A stretch of 64,000 nt of DNA from Thalassotalea marina (lineage in GTDB: Bacteria > Pseudomonadota > Gammaproteobacteria > Enterobacterales > Alteromonadaceae): positions 1 through 64,000 of the forward strand of contig NZ_BNCK01000008.1 of the NCBI RefSeq assembly GCF_014656435.1, in the 5' to 3' direction. Positions 16,409 to 24,610 of this stretch are shown piece by piece (positions within the stretch are counted from its first letter, which is position 1; every line of letters starts with the position of its first letter). The notes under the pieces were generated by a model. The model did no database searches. It was given only the letters and a program-made list of their open reading frames with translations, and was not told where the DNA came from. The translations under genes and the position numbers were made by a program.

Positions 16409-18094
16409 ATGCAGTGTGACGGTGCTTTTGATGCCATAGTGATCGGAAGTGGCATCAGTGGCGGTTGGGCAGCCAAAGAATTAACAGAGCAGGGTTTTAA
16501 AGTGGCCGTGATTGAACGCGGCCGCATGATAGAACATCAAAAAGATTATCACACCGCCGATAAAGAAAATTGGCAACTTCCTCTTGCTGGCCAAGCCAGC
16601 GCCAAAGACAAGCTACGCAAAGCTAAGCAAGGCCGAACAGGTTATGCGTTAAATCAAGATATCAAACATTGGTTTGTTGATGATATCGATCACCCTTATC
16701 AAGAACAGCAACGATTTGATTGGATCAGAGGTTATCATGTTGGCGGTCGCTCAATTACTTGGGGACGTCAGTGTTTACGCTTTAGTGATTTAGACTTTTC
16801 TGCCAACAAACAAGATGGTCATGGTATCGACTGGCCTGTTCGTTACCAAGATATTGCACCTTGGTACGATAAAGTTGAACGTTTTATTGGCGTGATGGGA
16901 GAGGCATTAGCTTTACCTCAATTACCTGATGGCCCTTATTTGCCAGCTATGCCGTTAAATTGTGTAGAAAAAGATTTAAGACAAACCTTAAAAACTAAAT
17001 TTGACCGTCACCTAACTATTGGGCGAGTGGCTCATTTAACCACTCATGAAGGCTTTGAAGGTCGAGCACAGTGTAGTTATCGAAATCGTTGTATGAGAGG
17101 TTGCCCAACCGGTAGTTATTTTAGCGCTAATGCGTCAACCTTACCTGCGGCTACCAAAACTGGGAATTTGACGTTAATCACCGATACTATAGCCAGTGAA
17201 ATTGTTTACGATGATAAAACTGGTTTGGCTCAAGGGGTCAAAACCATAGGTCGCTTGGATAAAAAGCAAAAATATTATCGAGCTCGTGTCATTTTTTGTT
17301 GTGCATCGACAGTAGCCAGCACGGCATTATTGTTACAAAGCACCAGTAAAAGATTCCCTCAAGGTTTAGGCAACGATAGTGGTACGTTGGGGCACTACTT
17401 GATGGACCACCATTTTCGTATCGGCGCTTCTGGCATAGCGGATAAATTTGCTCAAAGTTTTGATATAGGTCGTAGGCCGGTTGGCTTTCACATTCCTAGG
17501 TTTCGAAATGTAGAAAAGCAGCAACAAAGTTTTGTTCGAGGTTACGGTTATCAAGGTTATGCAACACGAGGTGATTGGCGACGAGGCTTTAAAGAGCTAG
17601 AGTTTGGCCAAGACTACGTTGAATCACTGTTTGAACCCGGCCCATGGCGAGTCACTTTGATTGGCTTTGGTGAATGTTTACCTTACAAAGAAAACAAACT
17701 CACTCTAGACCATCAAAAGCTTGATCAATGGGGGTTACCTCAAGTGAATTTTGACTGCACGTTTAAACGCAATGAGCAGTTAATGCGCAACGATATGAAA
17801 CAGCAAGCGATGAAGATGTTAACGGCTGCTGGCTATAAAGATGTTACCCCTTATGATTCAGGATCAGCCCCTGGTCAAGCGATTCATGAAATGGGTACGG
17901 CGAGAATGGGGCATAGTCCAAAAGACTCAATGGTCAATTCAAACAACCAGCTGCATCTAGTTGCCAATGTATATGTGACTGACGGCGCTTTTATGACCTC
18001 GTCAGGCTATCAAAACCCATCGCTTACCTATATGGCGTTTACCGCTCGAGCTGCACATCATGCAGGCAAATTATTGTCTCAAGGAGTGTTTTAG
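16409..18094 (+). CDS. GMC-family FAD-dependent oxidoreductase, large subunit
   Basis: A 561-residue flavoprotein of the glucose-methanol-choline family. The FAD-binding motif is at the N-terminus (VIGSGISGGWAAKEL), and the C-terminal domain has EMGTARMGHSP and the active-site segment SGYQNPSLTYMAFTARAAHH with the expected Asn. Cys-rich segments (CSYRNRCMRGCPTG) suggest a metal or Fe-S site as in sugar dehydrogenase large subunits. It has no signal peptide; its 1-bp-overlapping partner has a Tat signal, so hitch-hiker export is likely. It follows agaA by 12 bp in the same operon. It probably oxidises a sugar hydroxyl, perhaps at C3, and passes electrons to the respiratory chain. Substrate not shown by sequence. 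Confidence 0.8.
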   Translation: MQCDGAFDAIVIGSGISGGWAAKELTEQGFKVAVIERGRMIEHQKDYHTADKENWQLPLAGQASAKDKLRKAKQGRTGYALNQDIKHWFVDDIDHPYQEQQRFDWIRGYHVGGRSITWGRQCLRFSDLDFSANKQDGHGIDWPVRYQDIAPWYDKVERFIGVMGEALALPQLPDGPYLPAMPLNCVEKDLRQTLKTKFDRHLTIGRVAHLTTHEGFEGRAQCSYRNRCMRGCPTGSYFSANASTLPAATKTGNLTLITDTIASEIVYDDKTGLAQGVKTIGRLDKKQKYYRARVIFCCASTVASTALLLQSTSKRFPQGLGNDSGTLGHYLMDHHFRIGASGIADKFAQSFDIGRRPVGFHIPRFRNVEKQQQSFVRGYGYQGYATRGDWRRGFKELEFGQDYVESLFEPGPWRVTLIGFGECLPYKENKLTLDHQKLDQWGLPQVNFDCTFKRNEQLMRNDMKQQAMKMLTAAGYKDVTPYDSGSAPGQAIHEMGTARMGHSPKDSMVNSNNQLHLVANVYVTDGAFMTSSGYQNPSLTYMAFTARAAHHAGKLLSQGVF

Positions 18095-18543
18095 TGGACA
18101 GACGACAGTTTATCCAGTCATTGTTAGCAACTACTGGTGCAGTGGTAAGCCCAGGCGCTTTATCAACGATGTGGCAACAAGCACAGCAGCATAACGTTGA
18201 AAACAATATGCAGGTGCTAGAAGTGCTGCAACCTGCGTTAGTGCCTGTACCTGAGCGCTTTCAACAGCACAACATAAACTTAGTGCCTTTTATTTCGTTA
18301 ATGATTGAGCAAAGTTTGTTGAGTGATGAAAGAATTGCATTAGAAAGAGCGCTTTATTCGTTTCAAAAAAACATACATGGCTTAACACCACAAGAATTAC
18401 ATAGTGAAATTACTAAAGCGATGCAAAATGAAAGATTTGCAGACATGTTAGTCAAGATACGAGATTTTGGCTTAATTGGGCTTTTTTCACATCCTCAAGT
18501 AGCACTCGAATTACCAAGCACAATGGGATATCAACCCTGTTAA
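18094..18543 (+). CDS. Tat-signal small subunit of a sugar dehydrogenase (gluconate 2-dehydrogenase subunit 3-like)
   Basis: A 149-residue protein with a clear twin-arginine signal (MDRRQFIQSLLATTGAVV) and an alpha-helical remainder without further motifs. GTG 18094 overlaps the last base of the GMC gene's stop, after AAGGAGTG. Small Tat-signal partners of this size and position export GMC dehydrogenases, as in gluconate 2-dehydrogenase and glucoside 3-dehydrogenase. No cytochrome c subunit follows, so the electron acceptor is unknown. The family call rests on context and the Tat motif. Confidence 0.65.
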   Translation: MDRRQFIQSLLATTGAVVSPGALSTMWQQAQQHNVENNMQVLEVLQPALVPVPERFQQHNINLVPFISLMIEQSLLSDERIALERALYSFQKNIHGLTPQELHSEITKAMQNERFADMLVKIRDFGLIGLFSHPQVALELPSTMGYQPC

Positions 18544-18577
18544 ATTTTTGTCTTATTTGATGGCAACAAAAAATGCT

Positions 18578-18612
18578 CAATAAAAAACGGACATGAAGTC
18601 CGTTTTTTATTG
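18578..18612. terminator. Bidirectional terminator between the aga operon and agaP
   Basis: A perfect 15-bp stem (CAATAAAAAACGGAC / GTCCGTTTTTTATTG) with a 5-nt loop gives a T-run on both strands. It lies between convergent genes. Confidence 0.92.
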
Positions 18613-18635
18613 AATAATTTGAGGGTTACTAAGCG

Positions 18636-19955
18636 CTAAAGCTTGGCTTTTTTATGTCCCCAAATTGCAAAGTAAGCGATAAATGCATAACAAGGGAACA
18701 TCACAGCGTAAGCTAACTGGCTGTCAATAGAGTCGGCGAGAACACCGTAAATAACAGGAATGATAGCACCACCTGAAATCCCCATAATTAGCCAAGCTGA
18801 ACCTTTTGCCGTGTAGCTGCCTAAATCTTTTAGTGCCATCGGCCATACAGCTGGCCACACAAGAGCATTAGAAAAGCCCAGTAACGCAACAAACAACACA
18901 CTGTTAGGCAAGGCTGGAATATCTAACCAGAAAAATAAGCTGTTCCATATTGAGGCGTCAGTCGTAGAGGATAATATGATCAACATGGTAAAGATCATAC
19001 CTAATAGTGCAGACGCTTTTAACGCGGTCTCTTGCGAAATATATTTTGGAATTAGCACCATACCTAACACATAGGCAACCACCATAAACGCCATGGTGTA
19101 AGAGGTGAGCTGGGCAAAGTTTTGCACCCCCATTTCTTTTCCGTATAAGCCTATGGTGTCACCAGCAACGACTTCAGCACCAACATATAAAAACAAGGTA
19201 ACAACCCCTAAGATCAAATGCGGGAAGTCTTTGATTGATTTATTGCTTGATGCCGTGTCGTTTTGCTCATTGATATTGGGCTCAGGCAACGGAGAAAACT
19301 TGATAAATGCTGCAAGTATTACAAGTGATACCGCCATTAATAGGTATGGGAAAATCAGTCGTTCAGACAATTCCTGTAACTGTGCGTGTTTGTCAACTTC
19401 ACTTAACAAGGCAATTTTTTCTGGGGTAAATTGGTCCATGTCGGCAAGTACCCAAGCGGTAAAAACCAAAGGTGCAATAACACCGGCAGATTTATTCAAA
19501 ATACCCATAATACTGATGCGAACAGCGGCAGTTTCACGGCGACCAATCAATACAATAAACGGGTTAGTGGCCGTTTGTAATAAAGTTAAACCACTTCCTA
19601 AGATAAACAATGCAACAAGAAAAACGCTGTAAAGTTTAGTTTGAGCTGCAGGAATAAAGATTAAGGCACCGATTGCCATGACAAACAAGCCAATAACAAT
19701 ACCTGTTTTATAACCTGTTTTTTCTAGTACGCGAGCAGCAGGTAACGCCATTAATGTGTAGGCGATATAAAACACTAAAGTGACTAAATAAGCTTGTGTA
19801 TGATTTAACTCACAAGCAATTTGCAAAAAAGGTATTAGAGAGCCGTTTAGCCAAGTAACAAAGCCAAACATAAAAAACAACCCACCTATGATGAACATAG
19901 GGAGTAATACACTGTTATTACTGCTATTTTCTTGATTTATTGTTGCAGTAGTCAT
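18636..19955 (-). CDS. agaP: FucP/NagP-family MFS sugar permease (probable GalNAc transporter)
   Basis: A 439-residue major-facilitator protein of the fucose-galactose-glucose:proton symporter group with about 12 membrane helices. The family N-terminus is visible (GGLFFMFGFVTWLNGSLIPF), then QTATNPFIVLIG around residue 127. Proteins of this group import free sugars across the inner membrane; here GalNAc is the likely substrate, matching the presence of a kinase instead of a PTS. It converges on the aga operon and has a candidate operator 70-95 bp upstream of its ATG. NagP-type GlcNAc specificity is the alternative. Confidence 0.82.
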   Translation of the reverse strand: MTTATINQENSSNNSVLLPMFIIGGLFFMFGFVTWLNGSLIPFLQIACELNHTQAYLVTLVFYIAYTLMALPAARVLEKTGYKTGIVIGLFVMAIGALIFIPAAQTKLYSVFLVALFILGSGLTLLQTATNPFIVLIGRRETAAVRISIMGILNKSAGVIAPLVFTAWVLADMDQFTPEKIALLSEVDKHAQLQELSERLIFPYLLMAVSLVILAAFIKFSPLPEPNINEQNDTASSNKSIKDFPHLILGVVTLFLYVGAEVVAGDTIGLYGKEMGVQNFAQLTSYTMAFMVVAYVLGMVLIPKYISQETALKASALLGMIFTMLIILSSTTDASIWNSLFFWLDIPALPNSVLFVALLGFSNALVWPAVWPMALKDLGSYTAKGSAWLIMGISGGAIIPVIYGVLADSIDSQLAYAVMFPCYAFIAYFAIWGHKKAKL

Positions 19956-20025
19956 GTAACTTCCTCATAAGAAATGATCCACAAAAGAAGGATAATTCCA
20001 TAAATTTGCCATTAAAGCAAACCAA

Positions 20026-20050
20026 ATGAAAGTTACGAAACCTTTCGAAA
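20026..20050. promoter_or_regulatory. Candidate AgaR operator between agaP and the second agaR
   Basis: ATGAAAGTT and CTTTCGAAA, 7 bp apart, the same arrangement and spacing as at 8979-9004; a further GAAAG follows at 20060. It lies in the divergent region between agaP (minus) and the second DeoR gene (plus), so it could control both. Confidence 0.65.
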
Positions 20051-20243
20051 TGATTTTGTTGAAAGTGATAAATGTCATGCTAAAGCGCAGGTAAATAAGT
20101 TTTCCCTTTAAAAAAGTATGTTTGCGTTTTAACATGCATCTATTGAAGGCGAATTTTATTCGGATTTTTAACTTCCCAATGTTGTTCTAGGGAATATAAA
20201 TCGAATTCGCCTATCGCGATAATTATTATAAGTGAAAATAAAA

Positions 20244-21014
20244 ATGCTAAGTACTATTGAACGTAGACATGAAATTGTCATGATGACTGAGCAACTCGGC
20301 TCTGTATCGGTTAAAGCCCTCGCTGAAAAATTTGAAATTTCTACTGTTACTATTCGTCACGATTTAAATGAACTCAATAAGCTTGGGCTTATTGTACGCT
20401 CAAGAGGTGGAGCGGTGGCGAGCAACCGTTTAACCAAAGAGCTTTCGATTAAAGAAAAACATAAAAAAAATCACAAAATTAAAAAGCTCATTGGCCGTGC
20501 TGTTGCTGATCTTATCCAAGATGGCGACAGTGTGATAATAGACTCTGGTACCACAACTGAAGAAGTTGCGCAGAGTTTATCAGGGAAAAAAGGCATTACG
20601 ATTTTAACCAATGGTTTAAATATCGCTAACGAACTGGCAGCCAATGATGAATGTGAGTTGATCATCTCAGGTGGTTTTCTTCGCCGAAAATCAATGTCAT
20701 TTTACGGCACACAAGCAGAAGAGAAGCTTAAATATTATAACTTCAATAAAGTGGTGCTAGGGGTAGATGGTATCGATTTACATCGAGGTATTAGTACTCA
20801 TTACGAGCCAGAAGCAAATTTTAATCGCGCCATGTGTGGTGCAGCAGAGCAAGTAATTGTTGCGACAGATTCATCTAAATTTGGTCGTCGTTCGTTGCAT
20901 ACAATCATTAACTTTGAAGATATTGACGTATTAGTGACCGACAGTGGCATACCGCAGGAAGTTGTTAATGAGTTGGATGCATTAAATGTGATGTTGATCA
21001 TTGTTGATAAATAA
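20244..21014 (+). CDS. agaR: DeoR-family transcriptional regulator (AgaR-like, copy 2)
   Basis: A 256-residue paralogue of the regulator at 9159-9920, alike along its whole length: shared N-terminal IERRHEIV, helix-turn-helix ISTVTIRHDLNEL, RSRGGAVASNR, sensor-domain DSGTTTEEVAQ and LTNGLNIA, and ATDSSKFGRR. ATG 20244 is chosen to match the paralogue; a GTG at 20232 would add four residues, and neither has a strong ribosome binding site. It lies divergent from agaP at the right edge of the locus. Either copy could be the GalNAc repressor; the second may sense another intermediate or be redundant. Confidence 0.82.
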   Translation: MLSTIERRHEIVMMTEQLGSVSVKALAEKFEISTVTIRHDLNELNKLGLIVRSRGGAVASNRLTKELSIKEKHKKNHKIKKLIGRAVADLIQDGDSVIIDSGTTTEEVAQSLSGKKGITILTNGLNIANELAANDECELIISGGFLRRKSMSFYGTQAEEKLKYYNFNKVVLGVDGIDLHRGISTHYEPEANFNRAMCGAAEQVIVATDSSKFGRRSLHTIINFEDIDVLVTDSGIPQEVVNELDALNVMLIIVDK

Positions 21015-21228
21015 TCGCATATATCTTTAGCAAACTGCTGAAAAATAAAAAATATAAAATAATTGATTAAATCAAAGTTAATAAGCGATAGAATGCCCTG
21101 TTGAAACATGTTGCCAGCAGGAGTTGAATGCAACAACTATTGGTATAACGAATGGAATTCATAAGCTGATAGTCAAAATAGTGAACTAATTTGTTAACTT
21201 TTCTGTCAAATAAGCGTTAATTTTCAAC

Positions 21229-22872
21229 ATGATAAATATACCTACCACAAAAAACTTACGTGGCGATGCATTTGGGGGCTTATCTGCCGCCATTGTTTCT
21301 TTACCGCTAGCACTTGCTTTTGGTGTGGCAAGTGGCGCGGGGGCGGCCGCTGGTGTTTACGGCGCCGTTCTCATTGGTTTGTTTGCTACCTTATTTGGTG
21401 GAACCAAAACACTTATCTCCGAGCCAACAGGCCCAATGACGGTTGTTTTTACTGTTGTTATTGCTGAAATGTTGGCAAGTAACCCAGAAAATGGCATGGC
21501 AATGGCCTTTACTGTGGTAATGATGGCCGGTGTAGTACAGCTAGTACTGTCGAAGCTTTCCCTCGGTAAATACATTACCATGATGCCGTATAGCGTAATC
21601 TCAGGATTTATGTCTGGCATCGGTTGTATACTTATCTTATTGCAATTAGGGCCTTTATTGGGTGTTAAAGCACCTGAGCCAGGCGCAGCAGGTACCCTCA
21701 ATAACCTAGGCTATATATTTTCTAATATATCTTTACCGGAAGTAGTAATTGCAGCATTATCGCTTGCGGTTCTATTTTTTACCCCTAAAAAGCTTGCACA
21801 AAAAGTACCTGCCCAATTAATTGCTTTAGTTGGTGTTTCAATCTTTTCTCTATTGGTTTTTAGCCACAGTGACGTATCTCGTATTGGTGAAATCAATATC
21901 GGTTTACCACAAATTTATTGGCCAACCTTTGACTATAACTTGTTAGATGACATGTTAGTGGATGCCTTAATCTTAGGTACCTTAGGCTGTATAGATTCGA
22001 TGTTAACCTCGCTTATTGCCGATAACTTAACAAAAGAAGATCACGACTCAGACAAAGAATTAACTGGTCAAGGCATCGGCAACTTAGTTTCTGGCTTTCT
22101 AGGTGGTTTACCTGGTGCTGGTGCAACCATGGGGACGGTTGTTAATATTCAGGCTGGTGGTAAAACAGTTACTTCAGGCGTTATTAGGGTTGTAGCATTA
22201 TGTATTGCAGCCTTTTTGTTGACCGACTGGCTTGAGTTGGTCCCTACGGCATTATTGGCTGCTATTGCCTTTAAAGTCGGTTTAGATATTTTAGATTGGA
22301 GCTTTATCAAACGAGCTCATCTTGTGTCACGTCACTCGTCGATGATCATGTATTTAGTGTTGTTTGTCACAATATTTGTCGACTTGATCATGGCGGTAGG
22401 TATTGGCTTGTTTATCGCCAATATTGTTACTATTGAAAAACTAAGTGCTGCGCAAACACGCAGTATTAAAACCATCACTGATACTGACGATGAGCTTAGG
22501 TTAACCAAAGAAGAGCAGTCAGTATTTGCTCGCTTTAAAGACCAGTTGTTATTGGTTTATCTAAGTGGTCCTATGATGTTTGGTTTATCGCGCGCCATGT
22601 CTAAGCAACACCGTGTATTATCTCAATATAAAATTGTGGTAATGGATTTAACCGATGTGCCCTTTATCGATGATACCATTGCGTTAACCATGGAAAATGC
22701 CATCGCCGAGGCGATAGACTTAGGCGTAACTTTGTTGTTTGTTTACCCTAAAAATGAAGTAGGGGAAAAACTCGATAAAATAGGTGTTACCGAGTTGGTT
22801 CCTGAAGATCAGCGTTTTAGTACGCGTAAAGCAGCATTTGCTTGGTTAGATAGTGAGTTCAATTCACTGTAA
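21229..22872 (+). CDS. SulP-family anion transporter with STAS domain
   Basis: A 547-residue inner-membrane anion transporter. The membrane domain (residues 1 to about 405) has the SulP signature near the N-terminus (GGLSAAIVSLPLALAFGVASG) and about 14 helices; a STAS domain follows (about 430-545, including VVMDLTDVPFIDDT). SulP proteins carry sulfate, bicarbonate or dicarboxylates; sequence alone does not decide. It stands alone after the Aga locus. No sulfatase is nearby, so a link to sulfated sugars is not supported. Its TAA stop overlaps the first bases of a MITE-like element. Confidence 0.85.
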   Translation: MINIPTTKNLRGDAFGGLSAAIVSLPLALAFGVASGAGAAAGVYGAVLIGLFATLFGGTKTLISEPTGPMTVVFTVVIAEMLASNPENGMAMAFTVVMMAGVVQLVLSKLSLGKYITMMPYSVISGFMSGIGCILILLQLGPLLGVKAPEPGAAGTLNNLGYIFSNISLPEVVIAALSLAVLFFTPKKLAQKVPAQLIALVGVSIFSLLVFSHSDVSRIGEINIGLPQIYWPTFDYNLLDDMLVDALILGTLGCIDSMLTSLIADNLTKEDHDSDKELTGQGIGNLVSGFLGGLPGAGATMGTVVNIQAGGKTVTSGVIRVVALCIAAFLLTDWLELVPTALLAAIAFKVGLDILDWSFIKRAHLVSRHSSMIMYLVLFVTIFVDLIMAVGIGLFIANIVTIEKLSAAQTRSIKTITDTDDELRLTKEEQSVFARFKDQLLLVYLSGPMMFGLSRAMSKQHRVLSQYKIVVMDLTDVPFIDDTIALTMENAIAEAIDLGVTLLFVYPKNEVGEKLDKIGVTELVPEDQRFSTRKAAFAWLDSEFNSL

Positions 22873-23135
22873 TACCAATTCTATTAAATATTCGGCCAAC
22901 TTAGAACTTCATTAGCGAGCTTAGAACAAGCTAAATAATTTAAGCATAGTCACTCTATGGTTCGATTATTTAGGGAAGTTATCAGGGCGCTAATGAGTTC
23001 CCAAGGGCGAGTTTAAAAGGCTTATAGACTGTGTTATTGGTTTTAACAAGGGAGCGACCATTCTTTGCAACCAATGCCTTGTCTCTAACCCTTTTAATTC
23101 TCGCTAAGTGACCAAATATTTAATTGAGTTGGTAT
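22872..23135. repeat. MITE-like element with terminal inverted repeats
   Basis: A 264-bp non-coding segment. Its ends are inverted copies: left ATACCAATTCTATTAAATA, right (reverse complement) ATACCAACTCAATTAAATA, extending with small differences to about 33 bp (through CTTAG). It has no open frame of note. It fills almost exactly the space between the stop codons of the SulP gene and nhaR, overlapping the former. A short related palindrome lies at 47411-47435. Such miniature elements are moved by transposases encoded elsewhere. Confidence 0.75.
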
Positions 23136-23138
23136 AAA

Positions 23139-24038
23139 TTATTTTGATAGTTTGCTGGCGCTCTTGACTATTTCAGTCACAGCAGGATGCACAATAGAGC
23201 GCCTTGGTGTTATCAAAAAATATTCCTGAAACACTTTTTCTGCAACGCCAATTCTTTTTACATGAAATTGGCTTTTTATTTCCTGCTCAACAATTAATGG
23301 CGCGGCAAAAAGACCAAAGCCATCTCGACCTAATGTTTTCATTAATGCGATATCAGTGGCATATACGGTTACTTGAGGTTGAATGGCATTGAGGTTAAAC
23401 CAATGTTCAAGTTGAATGCTGATAGGGGTTGCAGTCCCTGGCATTACCATCTTTTGTTGATGCAGTGATTGTGGAAACTGTGCCGCAAGGGCATCTGCAG
23501 TTTTTTCTTCAGCAAAAATACCCATCGCACTTTTACCTATTTTTTGGCATTCAGCTAAATCATGAAAATCAGGTGAAAGGGGGATATCCGTTAAGATCAG
23601 ATCAAGCTTGTGGCGTGATAATAACAAAAGCAAATCGTCGATACTGCCGTCCTCACAATCTAACCTTACCGATGAATTAACTTGTAGCATGGGCGATAGC
23701 CATTTACTAACCAAAGATTTAGGTAAGCCGTCGGTAACTCCAACTCGGCAAATAGCAGTCGCGTTGTGTTCACCGGTGACTGCAGTATTTAACCATTCAT
23801 GTGCTTTAGAAAAGATATCATCGGCATAAGTTTTGGTCACCGCACCAAATTCAGTGAGCTTAAGTGTTCGACCTGATTTTTCGAATAGCTTGTGACCTAA
23901 TCTTTGTTCAAGTGACGAAATTTGGGCGCTGACTGTTTGTGGTGTTAAGTGCAAAACTTCTGCCGCTTTAGACACGCCACCTTCGGTTGCACAAACCCAG
24001 AAATAATATAAATGGTTGTAGTTAATATTGATAAACAT
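23139..24038 (-). CDS. nhaR: LysR-family activator of the sodium/proton antiporter (NhaR)
   Basis: A 299-residue LysR-type regulator. The N-terminal INYNHLYYFWVCATEG and LTPQTVSAQISSLEQRLG segments are characteristic of NhaR, which activates nhaA in response to sodium; the C-terminal part is the effector-binding domain. It is divergent from the Rap1a-like gene and nhaA, the usual neighbour of nhaR. Its stop codon lies 4 bp from the end of the MITE-like element, so the insertion spared the gene. Confidence 0.85.
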   Translation of the reverse strand: MFININYNHLYYFWVCATEGGVSKAAEVLHLTPQTVSAQISSLEQRLGHKLFEKSGRTLKLTEFGAVTKTYADDIFSKAHEWLNTAVTGEHNATAICRVGVTDGLPKSLVSKWLSPMLQVNSSVRLDCEDGSIDDLLLLLSRHKLDLILTDIPLSPDFHDLAECQKIGKSAMGIFAEEKTADALAAQFPQSLHQQKMVMPGTATPISIQLEHWFNLNAIQPQVTVYATDIALMKTLGRDGFGLFAAPLIVEQEIKSQFHVKRIGVAEKVFQEYFLITPRRSIVHPAVTEIVKSASKLSK

Positions 24039-24167
24039 TCGAAAATAACGAACTAACTCTCAGGTTAAAATAGATTTTATCTTAGTGTCTTATTCAGTAG
24101 ATTGCAAAAGAGCGGGTTAAATTTTTGCTGTTAACCTCGCTTAAATTTTTCAATTTGGAGGTGATAC

Positions 24168-24584
24168 ATGCGTAATCTATCTATTGCAGTTTTACTTGTC
24201 GTTTTTTCTTATATTCCAACATCATCAGCCGGGCAGTTTTCAGCCGATGCCTTTATCGCCGAGTGTTTGAGCGATTCAATTAATGCCGAACAAAAACAGA
24301 AATGCCGTGGTTTTTTCTATGGCTTAATTAGTAAGAAACAAAATTTATTAACACGTGATGAAACCGACGGTGTGGTAGATCGAGCGATGAACAATCGCAC
24401 ACCAACTGCCAGTTATGCTGCGGTGACCAAAAGAACATTAGGTGTTGACGAAATTTGTGTGCCAAGTGATTTGAGCTATGACGACTTTAAAAAAGAGTTC
24501 GATCAGTATAAAGAGCATACTAAAAAAGACATCTTGACCGTAGAAAGTATCACAGCAGCGCTTGCCAAAGCGTATAGCTGTTAA
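24168..24584 (+). CDS. Rap1a/Tai-like small secreted protein
   Basis: A 138-residue protein with a signal peptide (to about residue 21, TSSAG) and a mature helical domain with conserved Cys (AECLSDS, KCRGFFYG, EICVPSD, AYSC), matching the Rap1a/Tai family. Tai proteins are periplasmic immunity proteins against type VI amidase effectors, but many relatives stand alone. A strong ribosome binding site (GGAGGTGATAC) precedes the ATG. No effector or secretion gene is nearby. It lies 26 bp before nhaA, so the two are probably co-transcribed. Confidence 0.7.
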   Translation: MRNLSIAVLLVVFSYIPTSSAGQFSADAFIAECLSDSINAEQKQKCRGFFYGLISKKQNLLTRDETDGVVDRAMNNRTPTASYAAVTKRTLGVDEICVPSDLSYDDFKKEFDQYKEHTKKDILTVESITAALAKAYSC

Positions 24585-24610
24585 ACCTTTTGTAGTAGTT
24601 TGAGGTTGAA

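Noticed and set aside
21229-22872. SulP transporter as sulfate exporter for sulfated GalNAc use
   Set aside because: No sulfatase or sulfatase-maturation gene in the window; adjacency alone does not support it.
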